From Fluctibacter corallii (GTDB lineage: Bacteria; Pseudomonadota; Gammaproteobacteria; Enterobacterales; Alteromonadaceae), in NCBI RefSeq assembly GCF_025751585.1, contig NZ_JAOWKX010000003.1:262323-326322 (forward strand): 64,000 nt of DNA, written 5' to 3'. This document shows, piece after piece, positions 54,264-63,579 of the stretch (position 1 is the first letter of the stretch; each line of letters opens with the position of its first letter). Position numbers and translations under genes: made by a program. A model generated the notes under the pieces. The model searched no databases. It worked only from the letters and a program-made list of their open reading frames with translations, and was not told where the DNA came from.

Positions 54264-55160
54264 ATGCAGTTGAATTACCATCATCTCTACTATTTTTATG
54301 TGACGGCCAAAGAAGGCAGTATCGTGTCGGCATGTAAAATTCTAAATTTGACGCCGCAGACCGTCAGCGCACAAATTAAAACGCTGGAAGACTACATGGG
54401 ATTGTCATTGTTTGAGCGCAATGGAAAACGCCTGACATTGAGTAAGCAAGGCCACTTTGTATATAGCTATGCACAAGACATATTTAGCTTAGGTAATGAG
54501 TTGCTGTACAACGTTAATGAAGGCAACCTTACGGAAAAAGGACGCTTCTGTATTGGTGTCACGGATGCGGTGCCAAAAATTCTTGCATTAGATCTGTTAA
54601 AAACCTGTCTAGATTCAGACGAGGCGATTCATTTAAGCTGTAAAGAAGGGGACATGGATGCACTGCTGACGGGATTGGCCCTTAACCGTTTAGATGTGTT
54701 GTTGTCAGATTCGTCTATTTTGCCGTCTTCTCACGTCAAAGCCTACTGTCACAAAATAGGGGAAAGTGGTCTCACATTTTATGCATCTAACACCATTTCT
54801 AACCATCTTAAAGGCGAGTTTCCTCAATGCCTTGATAACGCCCCATTTTTAATTCCAGGCGATAAAGCCAGCCAAAAAATGGCGCTACTCTCTTGGTTTG
54901 ATAAATTGGGTATTCACCCTCGTATTGTGGCGGAGTGTGATGATAGTGCGTTATTAAAACTTTTTGGACAAGAAGGTTATGGTGTTTTTTGTACGCCTAC
55001 ATCTATTGAAGATCATGTCGTTGAGCAGTATCAGGTTGATGTTATCGGCCATACAGATGAACTCACTGAAAGCTTCTATTTTATTTCACCTGAACGTAAG
55101 CTCAATCACCCGCTGGTTCTACCTTTATATCAGCAAGCTAAACAGATGTTTCAGCCGTAA
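54264..55160 (+). CDS. nhaR: NhaR-like LysR-family activator
   Basis: 298 residues. The LysR helix-turn-helix opens MQLNYHHLYYFYVTAKEGSIVSACKILNLTPQTVSAQIKTLEDYMG, which resembles NhaR strongly in its NYHHLYYF start. The C-terminal effector domain runs from about residue 90 and includes FCIGVTDAVPKILALDLLKTC and GYGVFCTPTSIEDHVVEQYQV. In E. coli, NhaR senses Na+ and activates nhaA. The divergent arrangement with nhaA here suggests the same, and the control may extend to the following minus-strand genes. Confidence 0.92.
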   Translation: MQLNYHHLYYFYVTAKEGSIVSACKILNLTPQTVSAQIKTLEDYMGLSLFERNGKRLTLSKQGHFVYSYAQDIFSLGNELLYNVNEGNLTEKGRFCIGVTDAVPKILALDLLKTCLDSDEAIHLSCKEGDMDALLTGLALNRLDVLLSDSSILPSSHVKAYCHKIGESGLTFYASNTISNHLKGEFPQCLDNAPFLIPGDKASQKMALLSWFDKLGIHPRIVAECDDSALLKLFGQEGYGVFCTPTSIEDHVVEQYQVDVIGHTDELTESFYFISPERKLNHPLVLPLYQQAKQMFQP

Positions 55161-55204
55161 CCGGCCTGTTTGATGTAAAATATATGTTAAATTATTTGAT
55201 TTAA

Positions 55205-55233
55205 TTGTTGTAAGCGCTTACATTTTTATTAAT
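55205..55233 (+). promoter_or_regulatory. Putative promoter of the GH16 unit
   Basis: TTGTTG (55205-55210), a 17 bp spacer and ATTAAT (55228-55233). The first LacI-type operator falls in the spacer, so binding would block polymerase. Other pairs are possible in this AT-rich stretch. Confidence 0.4.
55209..55222. promoter_or_regulatory. LacI-type operator 1 of the GH16 unit
   Basis: TGTAAGCGCTTACA is a perfect 14 bp palindrome with the same AAGCGCTT core as the three operators in the GH1/TonB-receptor locus. Confidence 0.75.
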
Positions 55234-55272
55234 CTTGGATTTAGCCATTCAGGTCGAATCTTTAACAATAAA

Positions 55273-55286
55273 TGTAAGCGCTTTCT
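55273..55286. promoter_or_regulatory. LacI-type operator 2 of the GH16 unit
   Basis: TGTAAGCGCTTTCT, an imperfect copy 64 bp from operator 1 (about six helical turns) and 65 bp before the first start codon. Two spaced sites would allow looping by a tetramer or double repression. Confidence 0.65.
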
Positions 55287-55350
55287 GTTTGTTGGGAGAG
55301 GTGGGTTATCCACGCCTATTTGAGCGCCAAAACGCATAATAGGAGGGGTA

Positions 55351-56037
55351 ATGGGACACATTCTCGTAGTTATCATGATGGTGGTGATCAGCAGCTTCGC
55401 GCGTGTTGAAGCGAATATGATCACAAATGGAGACTTTGCCAACTGTCAGTTTTTAGGCTGGCAGACTGATACCGACGGTAACGTTGGCAGCGATGCCGAC
55501 TTTTCGATGGTGAATCAAAATGGCAATTGCGCTGCACAAATACGCGCTGATTACGATGACACTGATGTGTTCTTCGCGAATACGTTGTATCAGTCGCTTC
55601 ACTTTACCTCTGCGCCTGATACAGGGTTTCTCTTGCGCATGGAATTGGACGCTCTCAGTGCATCGACACAAAGTGATGCTGGATTTATTGCTGATATGTT
55701 CTTTGTGGCCATCAATGATGGTCAAGGCCATTTGATGGATGGGAGTGGTAATGCTGGCTTTTTACTTGCGCCAACCGAAATCAATGGTGCGCGTAGTTAT
55801 GATATTGCTTTTTGGTTGTCGCCCCTGTTTGCTGTAAGTTCTAATTGGTATTTAGATATTCAACTATTGATTGGGACCGATGTTAACGGGCTGTCTGATT
55901 TTTCAGGCTCTACTTTACGTATTGACAATGTCTCCCTTACGCCGTTTAGGCAAATTTCTGCGCCCTCATGTATGGGAATCTTGCTGTTAAGCGGCCTTGT
56001 CTTTGCGCGTTTTCTTCTCTCAAAACGGAGTGATTAA
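55351..56037 (+). CDS. Secreted protein with PEP-CTERM-like C-terminal sorting segment
   Basis: 228 residues, start after a strong AGGAGGGG site. Signal peptide (LVVIMMVVISSFARVEA). The mature part opens NMITNGDFANCQFLGWQTDTDG and closes with STLRIDNVSLTPF, the ends of a jelly-roll carbohydrate-binding-like domain. The C-terminus has ISAPSCMGILLLSGLVFARFLLSKRSD: a short APS motif, a membrane helix and basic residues, like the PEP-CTERM variants seen in Alteromonadales, with APS in place of PEP. It ends 1 bp before the GH16 start, so the two are coupled. A surface glucan-binding role is inferred, and no enzyme motif is seen. Confidence 0.7.
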   Translation: MGHILVVIMMVVISSFARVEANMITNGDFANCQFLGWQTDTDGNVGSDADFSMVNQNGNCAAQIRADYDDTDVFFANTLYQSLHFTSAPDTGFLLRMELDALSASTQSDAGFIADMFFVAINDGQGHLMDGSGNAGFLLAPTEINGARSYDIAFWLSPLFAVSSNWYLDIQLLIGTDVNGLSDFSGSTLRIDNVSLTPFRQISAPSCMGILLLSGLVFARFLLSKRSD

Positions 56038-56038
56038 T

Positions 56039-58894
56039 ATGCGGCTTCTTGTTTCAATTTTCTTTATGACTATCTTGTTTAGTAGATATGCGTTTGGTGA
56101 ATGGCAGCCTCTAGACACGCGTGTAGAGATCGTGCAATCAAGTGGCGTATTCGACCGCGTAAACAAACAGATAGTGTCATCGGTTAGCATAAAAAATCTA
56201 ACCGATACCTCGTTAAATGGACCCTTCCGTTTGGTCATCTCGGACGCCAGCATGCCATTACTTAACTTTGAAGGGGAAACTGCGCAAGGTTCGCCCTATA
56301 TTGCTTTGGATACTCAACAACTGGTGGCGGGACAAACCTTGAATCACCAACTAGCGTTTTTGCTTGCTCGCAAGCGCCTGAGCTATCAGGCAGCCTTATA
56401 TCAATATATTGACAATGATTCCTGGGAGCTAGTTTGGCAGGATGAGTTCAACGGTGAGAACATTGATCTGACTAAATGGTCTTTTGAAGAGAATTGCTGG
56501 GGAGGGGGAAATAATGAGCAGCAATGCTATACCGCTCGCGATAAAAATGCTTATCTGGAAAATGGCTTGCTAAACATTGTGGCTCACCGTGAAACCTATA
56601 CTGGTCCTGCTGCGCCAGATGGTTCTGGTACGGCGGTAGCCACGTTGCCCTACACATCGGCAAGGTTACGCTCGATGCACAAGGGAGATTGGCAGTATGG
56701 TCGTTTTGAGATTCGCGCAAAGATGCCATACGGACAAGGAACCTGGCCAGCGATTTGGATGTTGCCAACAGACTACGTTTACGGTGGTTGGGCGGCTTCT
56801 GGCGAAATTGATATCGTCGAAGCTGTGAACCTTAAAACAGCCAGTGATGCGCCAGATACGGATAATATAACGCCAGAAAATCGGGTTTATGGCACCTTGC
56901 ACTATGGGCGCGCGTGGCCAGAGAATGTACATTCTGGCCTACACTACAGGCTACCCAACAACGAGAATCCCGCAGATGGTTTCCATGTTTACGCACTGGA
57001 ATGGGAAAAAGACGAAATTCGCTGGTATGTAAATGGGGTTCATTACGCCACCCAGCGCAGTGAACAGTGGTATAGCCAATTTCAGGATGCGAACGGTGTT
57101 TGGCAAACTGGCTCAGAGGATGCGCCGTATAATCAGCGTTTTCACATGCTACTGAATTTAGCCGTTGGTGGCGCATGGGCTGGCAATGTCAATGAAACTG
57201 GCATTGATGAAAGTGTGTTTCCGCAAGCGTTACAAATCGATTATGTGCGGGTATATCGGTGTAGCATCAACAGTGAAAATGGACAGGGCTGTGCAACGGT
57301 TGACGACGGTGCCACGCTGGTTCAGGGGTATCAGCCACCGCCACTTCCCTCCGATAAGCCGTTGGCGGAGCAGCATCAATTGATGTTATTTGATAATGCG
57401 CTGAATGTGGATACATCACTCAGTACCTATAATCCAGATGGCACCATCTCTACCTCCATTGCCACAGTGCCTGAACGAGGAGGTGTGTTACATATCGATC
57501 AGACTGGAAGCGTAGGCAATGTGTATGTGCAGTTACCGAATGTTCTTAACTTGTCTCACTGGCGCGAAAATGGCGTACTTCGCTTTGATATTCGAATGAT
57601 CGATAGCCAGAGTGGGGAATCGAGCGCTTTGGTGAAAATAGACAGTGGCTGGCCCAATGTCAGCGACCATTTACTGACGTTAATGCTTGGTGAGGAATGG
57701 TCTTCGGTGTCTTTGCCGCTGTCAGAGCTAGAAGCCGCTGGAAATCGGCTATCAAACGGTCATCAAGCATCGTTAGACAGTGTGGTAAATGCCTTCGTCA
57801 TTGAACCCTTATCTCCAATGCGTATTCAGATTGACAATTTACGTTGGGAATATGCAGTTACTGAGAAAGATCACGTTAATATTTACATTGATCAAGACAT
57901 TGCGCCGTTTGACGTCGGAAGCTATGTGGCGAGTGGCTCGGTACAGATAGCAGATGTGCATAGCAGTGATAGCCAGCGCGGCAAGGTGAAAGAGTTGCGG
58001 TTTAACACCGATGAGTCTGTTGTCTATTTCCAGACGATGCTAGATGACACATTAAGCACGTTAAAATATGACATTAGCCACTTTGATGCCGTTCAATTTG
58101 ATTTAAATGTACTTGAGGATCCTCGCGCGGACCGCGGCTATGTGATTAAGATGGATTGTGGTCACCCTTGTGGTTCTGGTGATATATCTATTACCTCCCC
58201 ACCTATCAATACTTGGACACAGTACACGATTCCTTTGTCTGATTTGTTGTCTAACTCAGGTTCGACCTTGGATTTGACTAACGTGGATACACCTTTGGTT
58301 ATTTTCCCTTCCTGGGGAAATCAACAGGGTGTGGTGATGCAAATTGACAATGTCAAACTGGTCAGTGATGGCGATGATACGAATAACCCCGTGACGGTTG
58401 TACCTGTCGAGTCACCGACCTACATTTATCAGCAAGGCTATGCTGCGTATTGGCAGGGGTGGGATTGTTGTAATAACGCATCGGTATCTGACGTTATCGA
58501 TGAGCAACGTGGACAAAGTATTGAGGTGGATTTCTATGGGCCATCGCCAACGGTCTCCGGGCTTCAAGCCTCTGTACCTCATGATCTTAGTGGGATAATG
58601 ACAGGATACTTAACTTTCTCCGTTAATATTCTGACTCAACCACATGATCAGAGTGCGCAGTGGAGACTCAAACTCGAAGGTCGAGACGGCAGTTTTGCTG
58701 AGGTATTGCTCTCTGACAATCTAGATGGCATACAACCAATAGTGGGCCAATGGCAAACCTATCGTTTCTCCCTCAGTCAGTTACATAATGCTGGTGTGAA
58801 CCTCAGTCGGCTACATCTGGTATTGCTGTTTCCCGATTGGGGAAAAGCGCAGGGTGGAAAGTATCGCCTCAATGATGTTGCTTTTTCCTACTAA
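56039..58894 (+). CDS. GH16 endo-beta-1,3-glucanase (laminarinase), multidomain
   Basis: 951 residues from the ATG at 56039, after GGAG. Signal peptide to YAFG. Residues about 20-125 form an Ig-like domain; 126-415 are GH16, with YGRFEIRAKMPYGQGTWPAIWMLP and the catalytic SGEIDIVEAVN (E256, D258, E261) plus DYVRVYRC. Beyond this are three segments, about 430-620, 625-790 and 795-951, each ending in a beta-rich pattern like galactose-binding or ExoP C-terminal-type modules, probably glucan-binding. Laminarin (beta-1,3-glucan) is the usual target of this subfamily. Two LacI-type operators upstream tie it to the GH1/GH3 locus. Confidence 0.92.
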   Translation: MRLLVSIFFMTILFSRYAFGEWQPLDTRVEIVQSSGVFDRVNKQIVSSVSIKNLTDTSLNGPFRLVISDASMPLLNFEGETAQGSPYIALDTQQLVAGQTLNHQLAFLLARKRLSYQAALYQYIDNDSWELVWQDEFNGENIDLTKWSFEENCWGGGNNEQQCYTARDKNAYLENGLLNIVAHRETYTGPAAPDGSGTAVATLPYTSARLRSMHKGDWQYGRFEIRAKMPYGQGTWPAIWMLPTDYVYGGWAASGEIDIVEAVNLKTASDAPDTDNITPENRVYGTLHYGRAWPENVHSGLHYRLPNNENPADGFHVYALEWEKDEIRWYVNGVHYATQRSEQWYSQFQDANGVWQTGSEDAPYNQRFHMLLNLAVGGAWAGNVNETGIDESVFPQALQIDYVRVYRCSINSENGQGCATVDDGATLVQGYQPPPLPSDKPLAEQHQLMLFDNALNVDTSLSTYNPDGTISTSIATVPERGGVLHIDQTGSVGNVYVQLPNVLNLSHWRENGVLRFDIRMIDSQSGESSALVKIDSGWPNVSDHLLTLMLGEEWSSVSLPLSELEAAGNRLSNGHQASLDSVVNAFVIEPLSPMRIQIDNLRWEYAVTEKDHVNIYIDQDIAPFDVGSYVASGSVQIADVHSSDSQRGKVKELRFNTDESVVYFQTMLDDTLSTLKYDISHFDAVQFDLNVLEDPRADRGYVIKMDCGHPCGSGDISITSPPINTWTQYTIPLSDLLSNSGSTLDLTNVDTPLVIFPSWGNQQGVVMQIDNVKLVSDGDDTNNPVTVVPVESPTYIYQQGYAAYWQGWDCCNNASVSDVIDEQRGQSIEVDFYGPSPTVSGLQASVPHDLSGIMTGYLTFSVNILTQPHDQSAQWRLKLEGRDGSFAEVLLSDNLDGIQPIVGQWQTYRFSLSQLHNAGVNLSRLHLVLLFPDWGKAQGGKYRLNDVAFSY

Positions 58895-58935
58895 TGTTAT
58901 GGCCGCTGGGCAAAGCGTGATAGTGGCGCATTAAG

Positions 58936-60363
58936 TCAATGACTATGCACAGTACCCTCGTCGTGGCTGTGCATACGGTTTTCCAGTGCTTGACCTTGAC
59001 GATAGAAACTGGCGTCTGGTGTTCCTTTGAAACAGTGCATTACCCATGGGTAGGCATCGGTAATATAATAGCCATATTGACCATCAATGCGCATACCATT
59101 GCACTCGTCAAGATCGCCTGCTCCCGATTGGTAGACGTAGTCTCCGGTAAACTGCCCATCATAGAGACTACTTGCGACCTCGCCAACACCGCCTTGAGGG
59201 GTTTGATAACCGTTTACTGTCTGCCTTGGGCCGCCGTTATCCCTCAATACAAAACTGGACGTGGCTTTTCTTACTATTCCAGTGATGGGATCTTTGAAGC
59301 AGCTTCCAAATATGGGAAATCCGTCAGCTGCGAAACCTATCACCGGTGAGGCTTCGCCAGTTATGTCACAATGTTGATCAAACATGGCCATCGGATTGCC
59401 ATGGTAGTGGTAAGTACCATCAGGTTGGGCGTGTGCGTTGTGTTGGTCAGTGCCAAATCCGCTAAATTTCGACATCGGATCGTAACGCCATGGGTGCTCG
59501 ATGTTATCCGGCCCGCACCCTATTTTTTCTCTACCGAGTGGCTCGTTACCTACGCCGTAACATGCTGCTGCAAGTAAATCGAGTGTGGTGCCATTGAGAA
59601 AGATAGCATTGGTGAAGGTTAGGTTTAAGGGGGTTGAAGTTGAAGCAAACGTAGGATTACGTGCAACGGTATAGTTTCCGATTTGTTCACTCACTTGCGT
59701 TGCAAATGCCGCTGAGTAGTCATTGAAGTTATGATTTGGGATTTCATTTGATATAAACGCACACTTGGATGCTTCAGCAAGAATACTCACATCACCTGTA
59801 AAATCGCGCTGTCTTTGAATATCTGTGACATTGGCGTAATACATGCCTTCATAATCGCTACATTGCCCTGAGCGCCGCTGGAATTCCACATCTGTAATGT
59901 TCATGTTAACTGGAGACGTCGGCGCGTTATTTTCAGATGATGCGGTAATGACAATAATATCTTCTTCACTGGTAAGCTCATTATCAAATACAGTTAATCC
60001 CAACGTGTAGAGACCATCTACGTCTAGTGTCAATGTCGGATTACTGATGCTGGCGTCACTCAGTATCGCTAAGGAATTATCAGGCTGACTGATCACTCGC
60101 CACATGTACCATATATCATCATTGTCCGTGTCGTAGCTTGCGCCGCCGTGCAATAAAATAGATTGTCCCGTGGCAGCATAGATATCGTCTCCCGCATTGG
60201 CAACGGGTGCATTATTTGTTTGTGATGTGGGCGGCGATGGCTCTGATATTGAATTTATATTTGTAGTCTCTTCGCTACTTCCACCCCCGCAAGCGGTTAG
60301 TAAAAATACACTGAAAAAGACTAAAAAGAGTGTGATACTCGACATCGACAGACCTCTATTCAT
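58936..60363 (-). CDS. YHYH-domain lipoprotein with PKD-like domain
   Basis: 475 residues. The lipobox is FLLTACGGG; an ATG six codons after the first is also possible. Residues about 45-145 are PKD-like (APVANAGDDIYAATGQSILLHGGASYDTDNDDIWYMWRV; DGLYTLGLTVFDNE). The rest carries a YHYH domain: AACYGVGNEPLGREKIGCGPDNIEHPWRYDP, GTYHYHGNPMAMFDQHC, IGFAADGFPIFGSC, YGYYITDAYPWVMHCFKGTPDASF. It ends in a short histidine-rich tail. The function of YHYH proteins is not established; metal binding is possible. It converges on the GH16 gene 41 bp away. Confidence 0.82.
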   Translation of the reverse strand: MNRGLSMSSITLFLVFFSVFLLTACGGGSSEETTNINSISEPSPPTSQTNNAPVANAGDDIYAATGQSILLHGGASYDTDNDDIWYMWRVISQPDNSLAILSDASISNPTLTLDVDGLYTLGLTVFDNELTSEEDIIVITASSENNAPTSPVNMNITDVEFQRRSGQCSDYEGMYYANVTDIQRQRDFTGDVSILAEASKCAFISNEIPNHNFNDYSAAFATQVSEQIGNYTVARNPTFASTSTPLNLTFTNAIFLNGTTLDLLAAACYGVGNEPLGREKIGCGPDNIEHPWRYDPMSKFSGFGTDQHNAHAQPDGTYHYHGNPMAMFDQHCDITGEASPVIGFAADGFPIFGSCFKDPITGIVRKATSSFVLRDNGGPRQTVNGYQTPQGGVGEVASSLYDGQFTGDYVYQSGAGDLDECNGMRIDGQYGYYITDAYPWVMHCFKGTPDASFYRQGQALENRMHSHDEGTVHSH

Positions 60364-60415
60364 TGCATGCGACTCTGTCTTTAATAACGAAGTAAAGGGA
60401 GATAGGTTGACTCGC

Positions 60416-61219
60416 TTATTCTACTTTTCTAAATCTCGCCTCAAACCCGCAAAATACGCCAAATAATAATAAGCAGAATCCTGTGGCAGCTAATAGATAT
60501 TGTCCGAATGCCTGTGCGAGAAGGGTATTGAGTGCCATCGTCAATCCACCTGCGTGTTCGGGTGAGCTATGAATCCCAGCTAAAATAAAAAACACACCTA
60601 CTAAGGTATATACAATGCCTCTTCCGGCAAATCCGAACCTTCCTGCTATCTTGCTGGCGCGTATTGCGTTATCACTCATATTGTCAGTATTTAATTTTGC
60701 AAGAAAGTCACATTGATAAACGTGCTTAAATTGAATCGCAGCAAAACATAAAATGAGTGCACCTATTAGCATGTAGATCTCGTCGCTTAATGGTTGCTGC
60801 GCAAGGTAGCTTTTCATTGCGCCTTTTGAGCCTTGATGTGAAGACGAAGAATGAGAATAGGCAGAAAACGCGCCATAGGCGAGTATGAAGTATGTCGTCC
60901 CTGAAAATAGGTAAAAGGCACGCGTGATAAAATGCTTTATTCCATCGGCATCTTGATTATCTAAATCTAATGCACATTGTAACCATCGCCAAATGGCATA
61001 GGCAATGAATCCAAATATGACAGCTAAAAGCAATCCGTTTCCAAAAGGGAGCGAAGCCAGTTTTAAAAATACATCGTCTTTACTAGGCGGGCTGGCTCTC
61101 ACCATGTTGAGTGCGGAGGCGACAATGAGGAAGCCTAAAGTGGTATAAGATACGGTTTTAGCAGCATAGCCCACTTGAGCTGTTCGCTTAATAATTGTTT
61201 TGTTTATCTCCACATACAC
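60416..61219 (-). CDS. DUF1206-family membrane protein
   Basis: 267 residues with about six membrane helices in three two-helix repeats, each opening with a G-x-A-G/A-x-(T/G)-x-x-Y pattern: AQVGYAAKTVSYTTLGFLIVASAL; ITRAFYLFSGTTYFILAYGAFSAY; AGRFGFAGRGIVYTLVGVFFILAG. This is the DUF1206 architecture, of unknown function. A loop with HSSSSHQGSKGAMKSYLAQQPL joins repeats two and three. It is separated from the YHYH gene by 52 bp and may be co-transcribed with it. Confidence 0.85.
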   Translation of the reverse strand: MYVEINKTIIKRTAQVGYAAKTVSYTTLGFLIVASALNMVRASPPSKDDVFLKLASLPFGNGLLLAVIFGFIAYAIWRWLQCALDLDNQDADGIKHFITRAFYLFSGTTYFILAYGAFSAYSHSSSSHQGSKGAMKSYLAQQPLSDEIYMLIGALILCFAAIQFKHVYQCDFLAKLNTDNMSDNAIRASKIAGRFGFAGRGIVYTLVGVFFILAGIHSSPEHAGGLTMALNTLLAQAFGQYLLAATGFCLLLFGVFCGFEARFRKVE

Positions 61220-61417
61220 ACTGCCTATGCAAATTGTCAGAACAGAGTATAGGAACTATTTGATGTGTCTGCGGCGCATTTTTATTGTGAACAGCCTGAA
61301 TACAGACTTCTTTTTTGGAGCTGTTATTTAAGTTACAAAGGAATTCTTGAGATATGCGTACCAATAAACGGCAATCATTTGGCACTATTTATGCGGGAAA
61401 AGGGGAGAGGAAATAAC

Positions 61418-61445
61418 AAAAAGCCCCGCAAGAGCGGGGCTTTTT
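61418..61445. terminator. Bidirectional intrinsic terminator downstream of EF-G2
   Basis: AAAAAGCCCCGC, a 4-base loop, then GCGGGGCTTTTT: a perfect stem with a T run on both strands. It ends the EF-G gene on the minus strand, 19 bp after the stop codon. Confidence 0.93.
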
Positions 61446-61464
61446 AAGACAGGTTAGCGTCGAA

Positions 61465-63549
61465 TTACTTCGCTTCTTTACGTGCTTTCGCTTCTGCCAT
61501 TACGTCTTCTGCTACGTTTGCAGGACATGGTGCATAGTGGCTGAACTCCATTGAGAACTGACCACGACCCGATGTCATAGTACGTAAGTGACCGATGTAG
61601 CCGAACATTTCTGAAAGAGGAACGTCAGCTTTAACACGAACACCAGTTACACCCGCTTCCTGATCTTTGATCATGCCACGACGACGGTTAAGGTCACCGA
61701 TTACATCACCAACGTGATCTTCAGGCGTGAACACGTCAACTTTCATCACAGGCTCAAGAAGCTGAGGCGCTGCTTTTGGAATTGACTGACGGAATGCACC
61801 TTTCGCTGCGATTTCGAACGCGACTGCTGATGAGTCAACTGCGTGGAATCCACCGTCGAATAGCTCTACTTCAACGTCAAGTACAGGGTAACCAGCTAGA
61901 ACACCTTCTTGCATCATAGACTTGAAGCCTTTTTCGATAGCAGGGAAGAATTCTTTCGGTACGTTACCACCTACAACGGTAGAGGTGAACGTGAAGCCTG
62001 AGTTTTGCTCACCTGGCTTGATGCGATAATCGATCTTACCGAACTGACCAGAACCACCAGACTGTTTCTTGTGCGTGTAGCTATCTTCAACTTGTTGCGT
62101 GATTGTTTCACGGTATGCAACCTGAGGCTTACCTACTTCTAGCTCAACGCCGTAAGTACGCTTAAGAATGTCTACTTTGATATCTAGGTGAAGTTCACCC
62201 ATCCCTTTAAGGATAGTTTCACCAGAGTCTTCGTCAGTTTCTACACGGAACGATGGATCTTCTGCAACCATCTTACCGATAGCAATACCCATCTTCTCAG
62301 TTGAACCTTTGTCTTTAGGTGCAACCGCGATAGAGATTACCGGCTCAGGGAAAACCATTGCTTCAAGCGTACATGGGTTGTTAGGATCACATAGTGTGTG
62401 ACCTGTCTGTACGTTCTTCATACCTACAATCGCGATGATGTCACCCGCTTGCGCAGAGTTTAATTCATTACGCTCATCTGCTTGCATCTCAACCATACGG
62501 CCAACACGCTCAGTTTTACCTGTCGCAGAGTTAAGGATGGTGTCACCTTTCTTCAATTTACCAGAGTAAATACGTACGAAAGTCAGGGCGCCGAAACGGT
62601 CGTCCATGATTTTGAATGCTAGAGCGCGTAGAGGCTCATCGGCAGAAACGATAGCGTGCTCACCAGTTTCGTTACCTTCTTCGTCAGTTAGAGGCTGAGG
62701 ATCAACTTCAGTAGGCGAAGGCAAGTAATCAACAACAGCGTCAAGTACTAGCTGAACACCTTTGTTCTTAAACGCAGAACCACAGAATGTTGGGAAGAAT
62801 GCAAGGTCACGTGTACCTTTACGGATACAACGCTTGATGTCTTCCAAAGAAGGCTCTTCACCGTCCATGTATGCCATCATTAGATCGTCATCTTGCTCAA
62901 CCGCAGTTTCGATCAGCATTTCATGGTATTCGTTTACTTTGTCTACCATGTCTGCAGGCACATCAGTGATTTCGTAGTTTTCTGGAAGACCACTCTCATC
63001 CCAGATGTACGCTTTCTTAGTCAATACATCTACAACACCTACGAAATCATCTTCAATACCGATTGGAAGCGTCATTACTAGCGGCGTTGCGCCTAGTACT
63101 TTCTTGACCTGCTCTACAACACGGTAGAAGTCAGCACCCATACGGTCTAGCTTGTTTACGAAGATAATACGAGATACTTCTGATTCGTTAGCATAACGCC
63201 AGTTAGTTTCTGACTGTGGTTCAACACCACCAGAACCACAGAATACACCGATACCGCCGTCTAGTACTTTAAGTGAACGATAAACTTCAACTGTGAAGTC
63301 AACGTGTCCAGGAGTGTCAATTACGTTCAAGCGGTGTTTGTTCCACTCACAGGTAACAGCAGCTGACTGGATAGTAATACCACGCTCTGCTTCCTGTTCC
63401 ATGAAGTCAGTCGTTGACTCACCATCGTGTACTTCACCAGTTTTATGGATTTTACCGGTAAGCTTCAAAATTCGTTCTGTAGTGGTAGTTTTACCCGCGT
63501 CTACGTGGGCGAAAATACCAATGTTTCTGTAAAGAGATAAATCTGCCAT
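61465..63549 (-). CDS. fusA2: Elongation factor G, second paralogue (EF-G2)
   Basis: 694 residues from the ATG at 63549 ([27 protein letters not shown]). Longer frames start at 63561 and 63588, but the latter falls in the -10 box. GTPase motifs: AHVDAGKT (G1), RGITIQ (G2), DTPGH (G3), NKLDRMGAD (G4). All five EF-G domains follow. The sequence is like the second EF-G of Vibrio and Shewanella rather than the one in the str operon: [43 protein letters not shown]. It stands alone, without rpsL, rpsG or tuf. Translocation or ribosome recycling are family roles; division of labour with the main EF-G is not known from sequence. Confidence 0.9.
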   Translation of the reverse strand: MADLSLYRNIGIFAHVDAGKTTTTERILKLTGKIHKTGEVHDGESTTDFMEQEAERGITIQSAAVTCEWNKHRLNVIDTPGHVDFTVEVYRSLKVLDGGIGVFCGSGGVEPQSETNWRYANESEVSRIIFVNKLDRMGADFYRVVEQVKKVLGATPLVMTLPIGIEDDFVGVVDVLTKKAYIWDESGLPENYEITDVPADMVDKVNEYHEMLIETAVEQDDDLMMAYMDGEEPSLEDIKRCIRKGTRDLAFFPTFCGSAFKNKGVQLVLDAVVDYLPSPTEVDPQPLTDEEGNETGEHAIVSADEPLRALAFKIMDDRFGALTFVRIYSGKLKKGDTILNSATGKTERVGRMVEMQADERNELNSAQAGDIIAIVGMKNVQTGHTLCDPNNPCTLEAMVFPEPVISIAVAPKDKGSTEKMGIAIGKMVAEDPSFRVETDEDSGETILKGMGELHLDIKVDILKRTYGVELEVGKPQVAYRETITQQVEDSYTHKKQSGGSGQFGKIDYRIKPGEQNSGFTFTSTVVGGNVPKEFFPAIEKGFKSMMQEGVLAGYPVLDVEVELFDGGFHAVDSSAVAFEIAAKGAFRQSIPKAAPQLLEPVMKVDVFTPEDHVGDVIGDLNRRRGMIKDQEAGVTGVRVKADVPLSEMFGYIGHLRTMTSGRGQFSMEFSHYAPCPANVAEDVMAEAKARKEAK

Positions 63550-63579
63550 TGCTTCACTCATTGGTTCTGATAAAAAATT

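Noticed and set aside
55453..57176. Several overlapping minus-strand frames in the GH16 unit
   Set aside because: All lie opposite conserved catalytic or binding modules and show no family signature or ribosome site.
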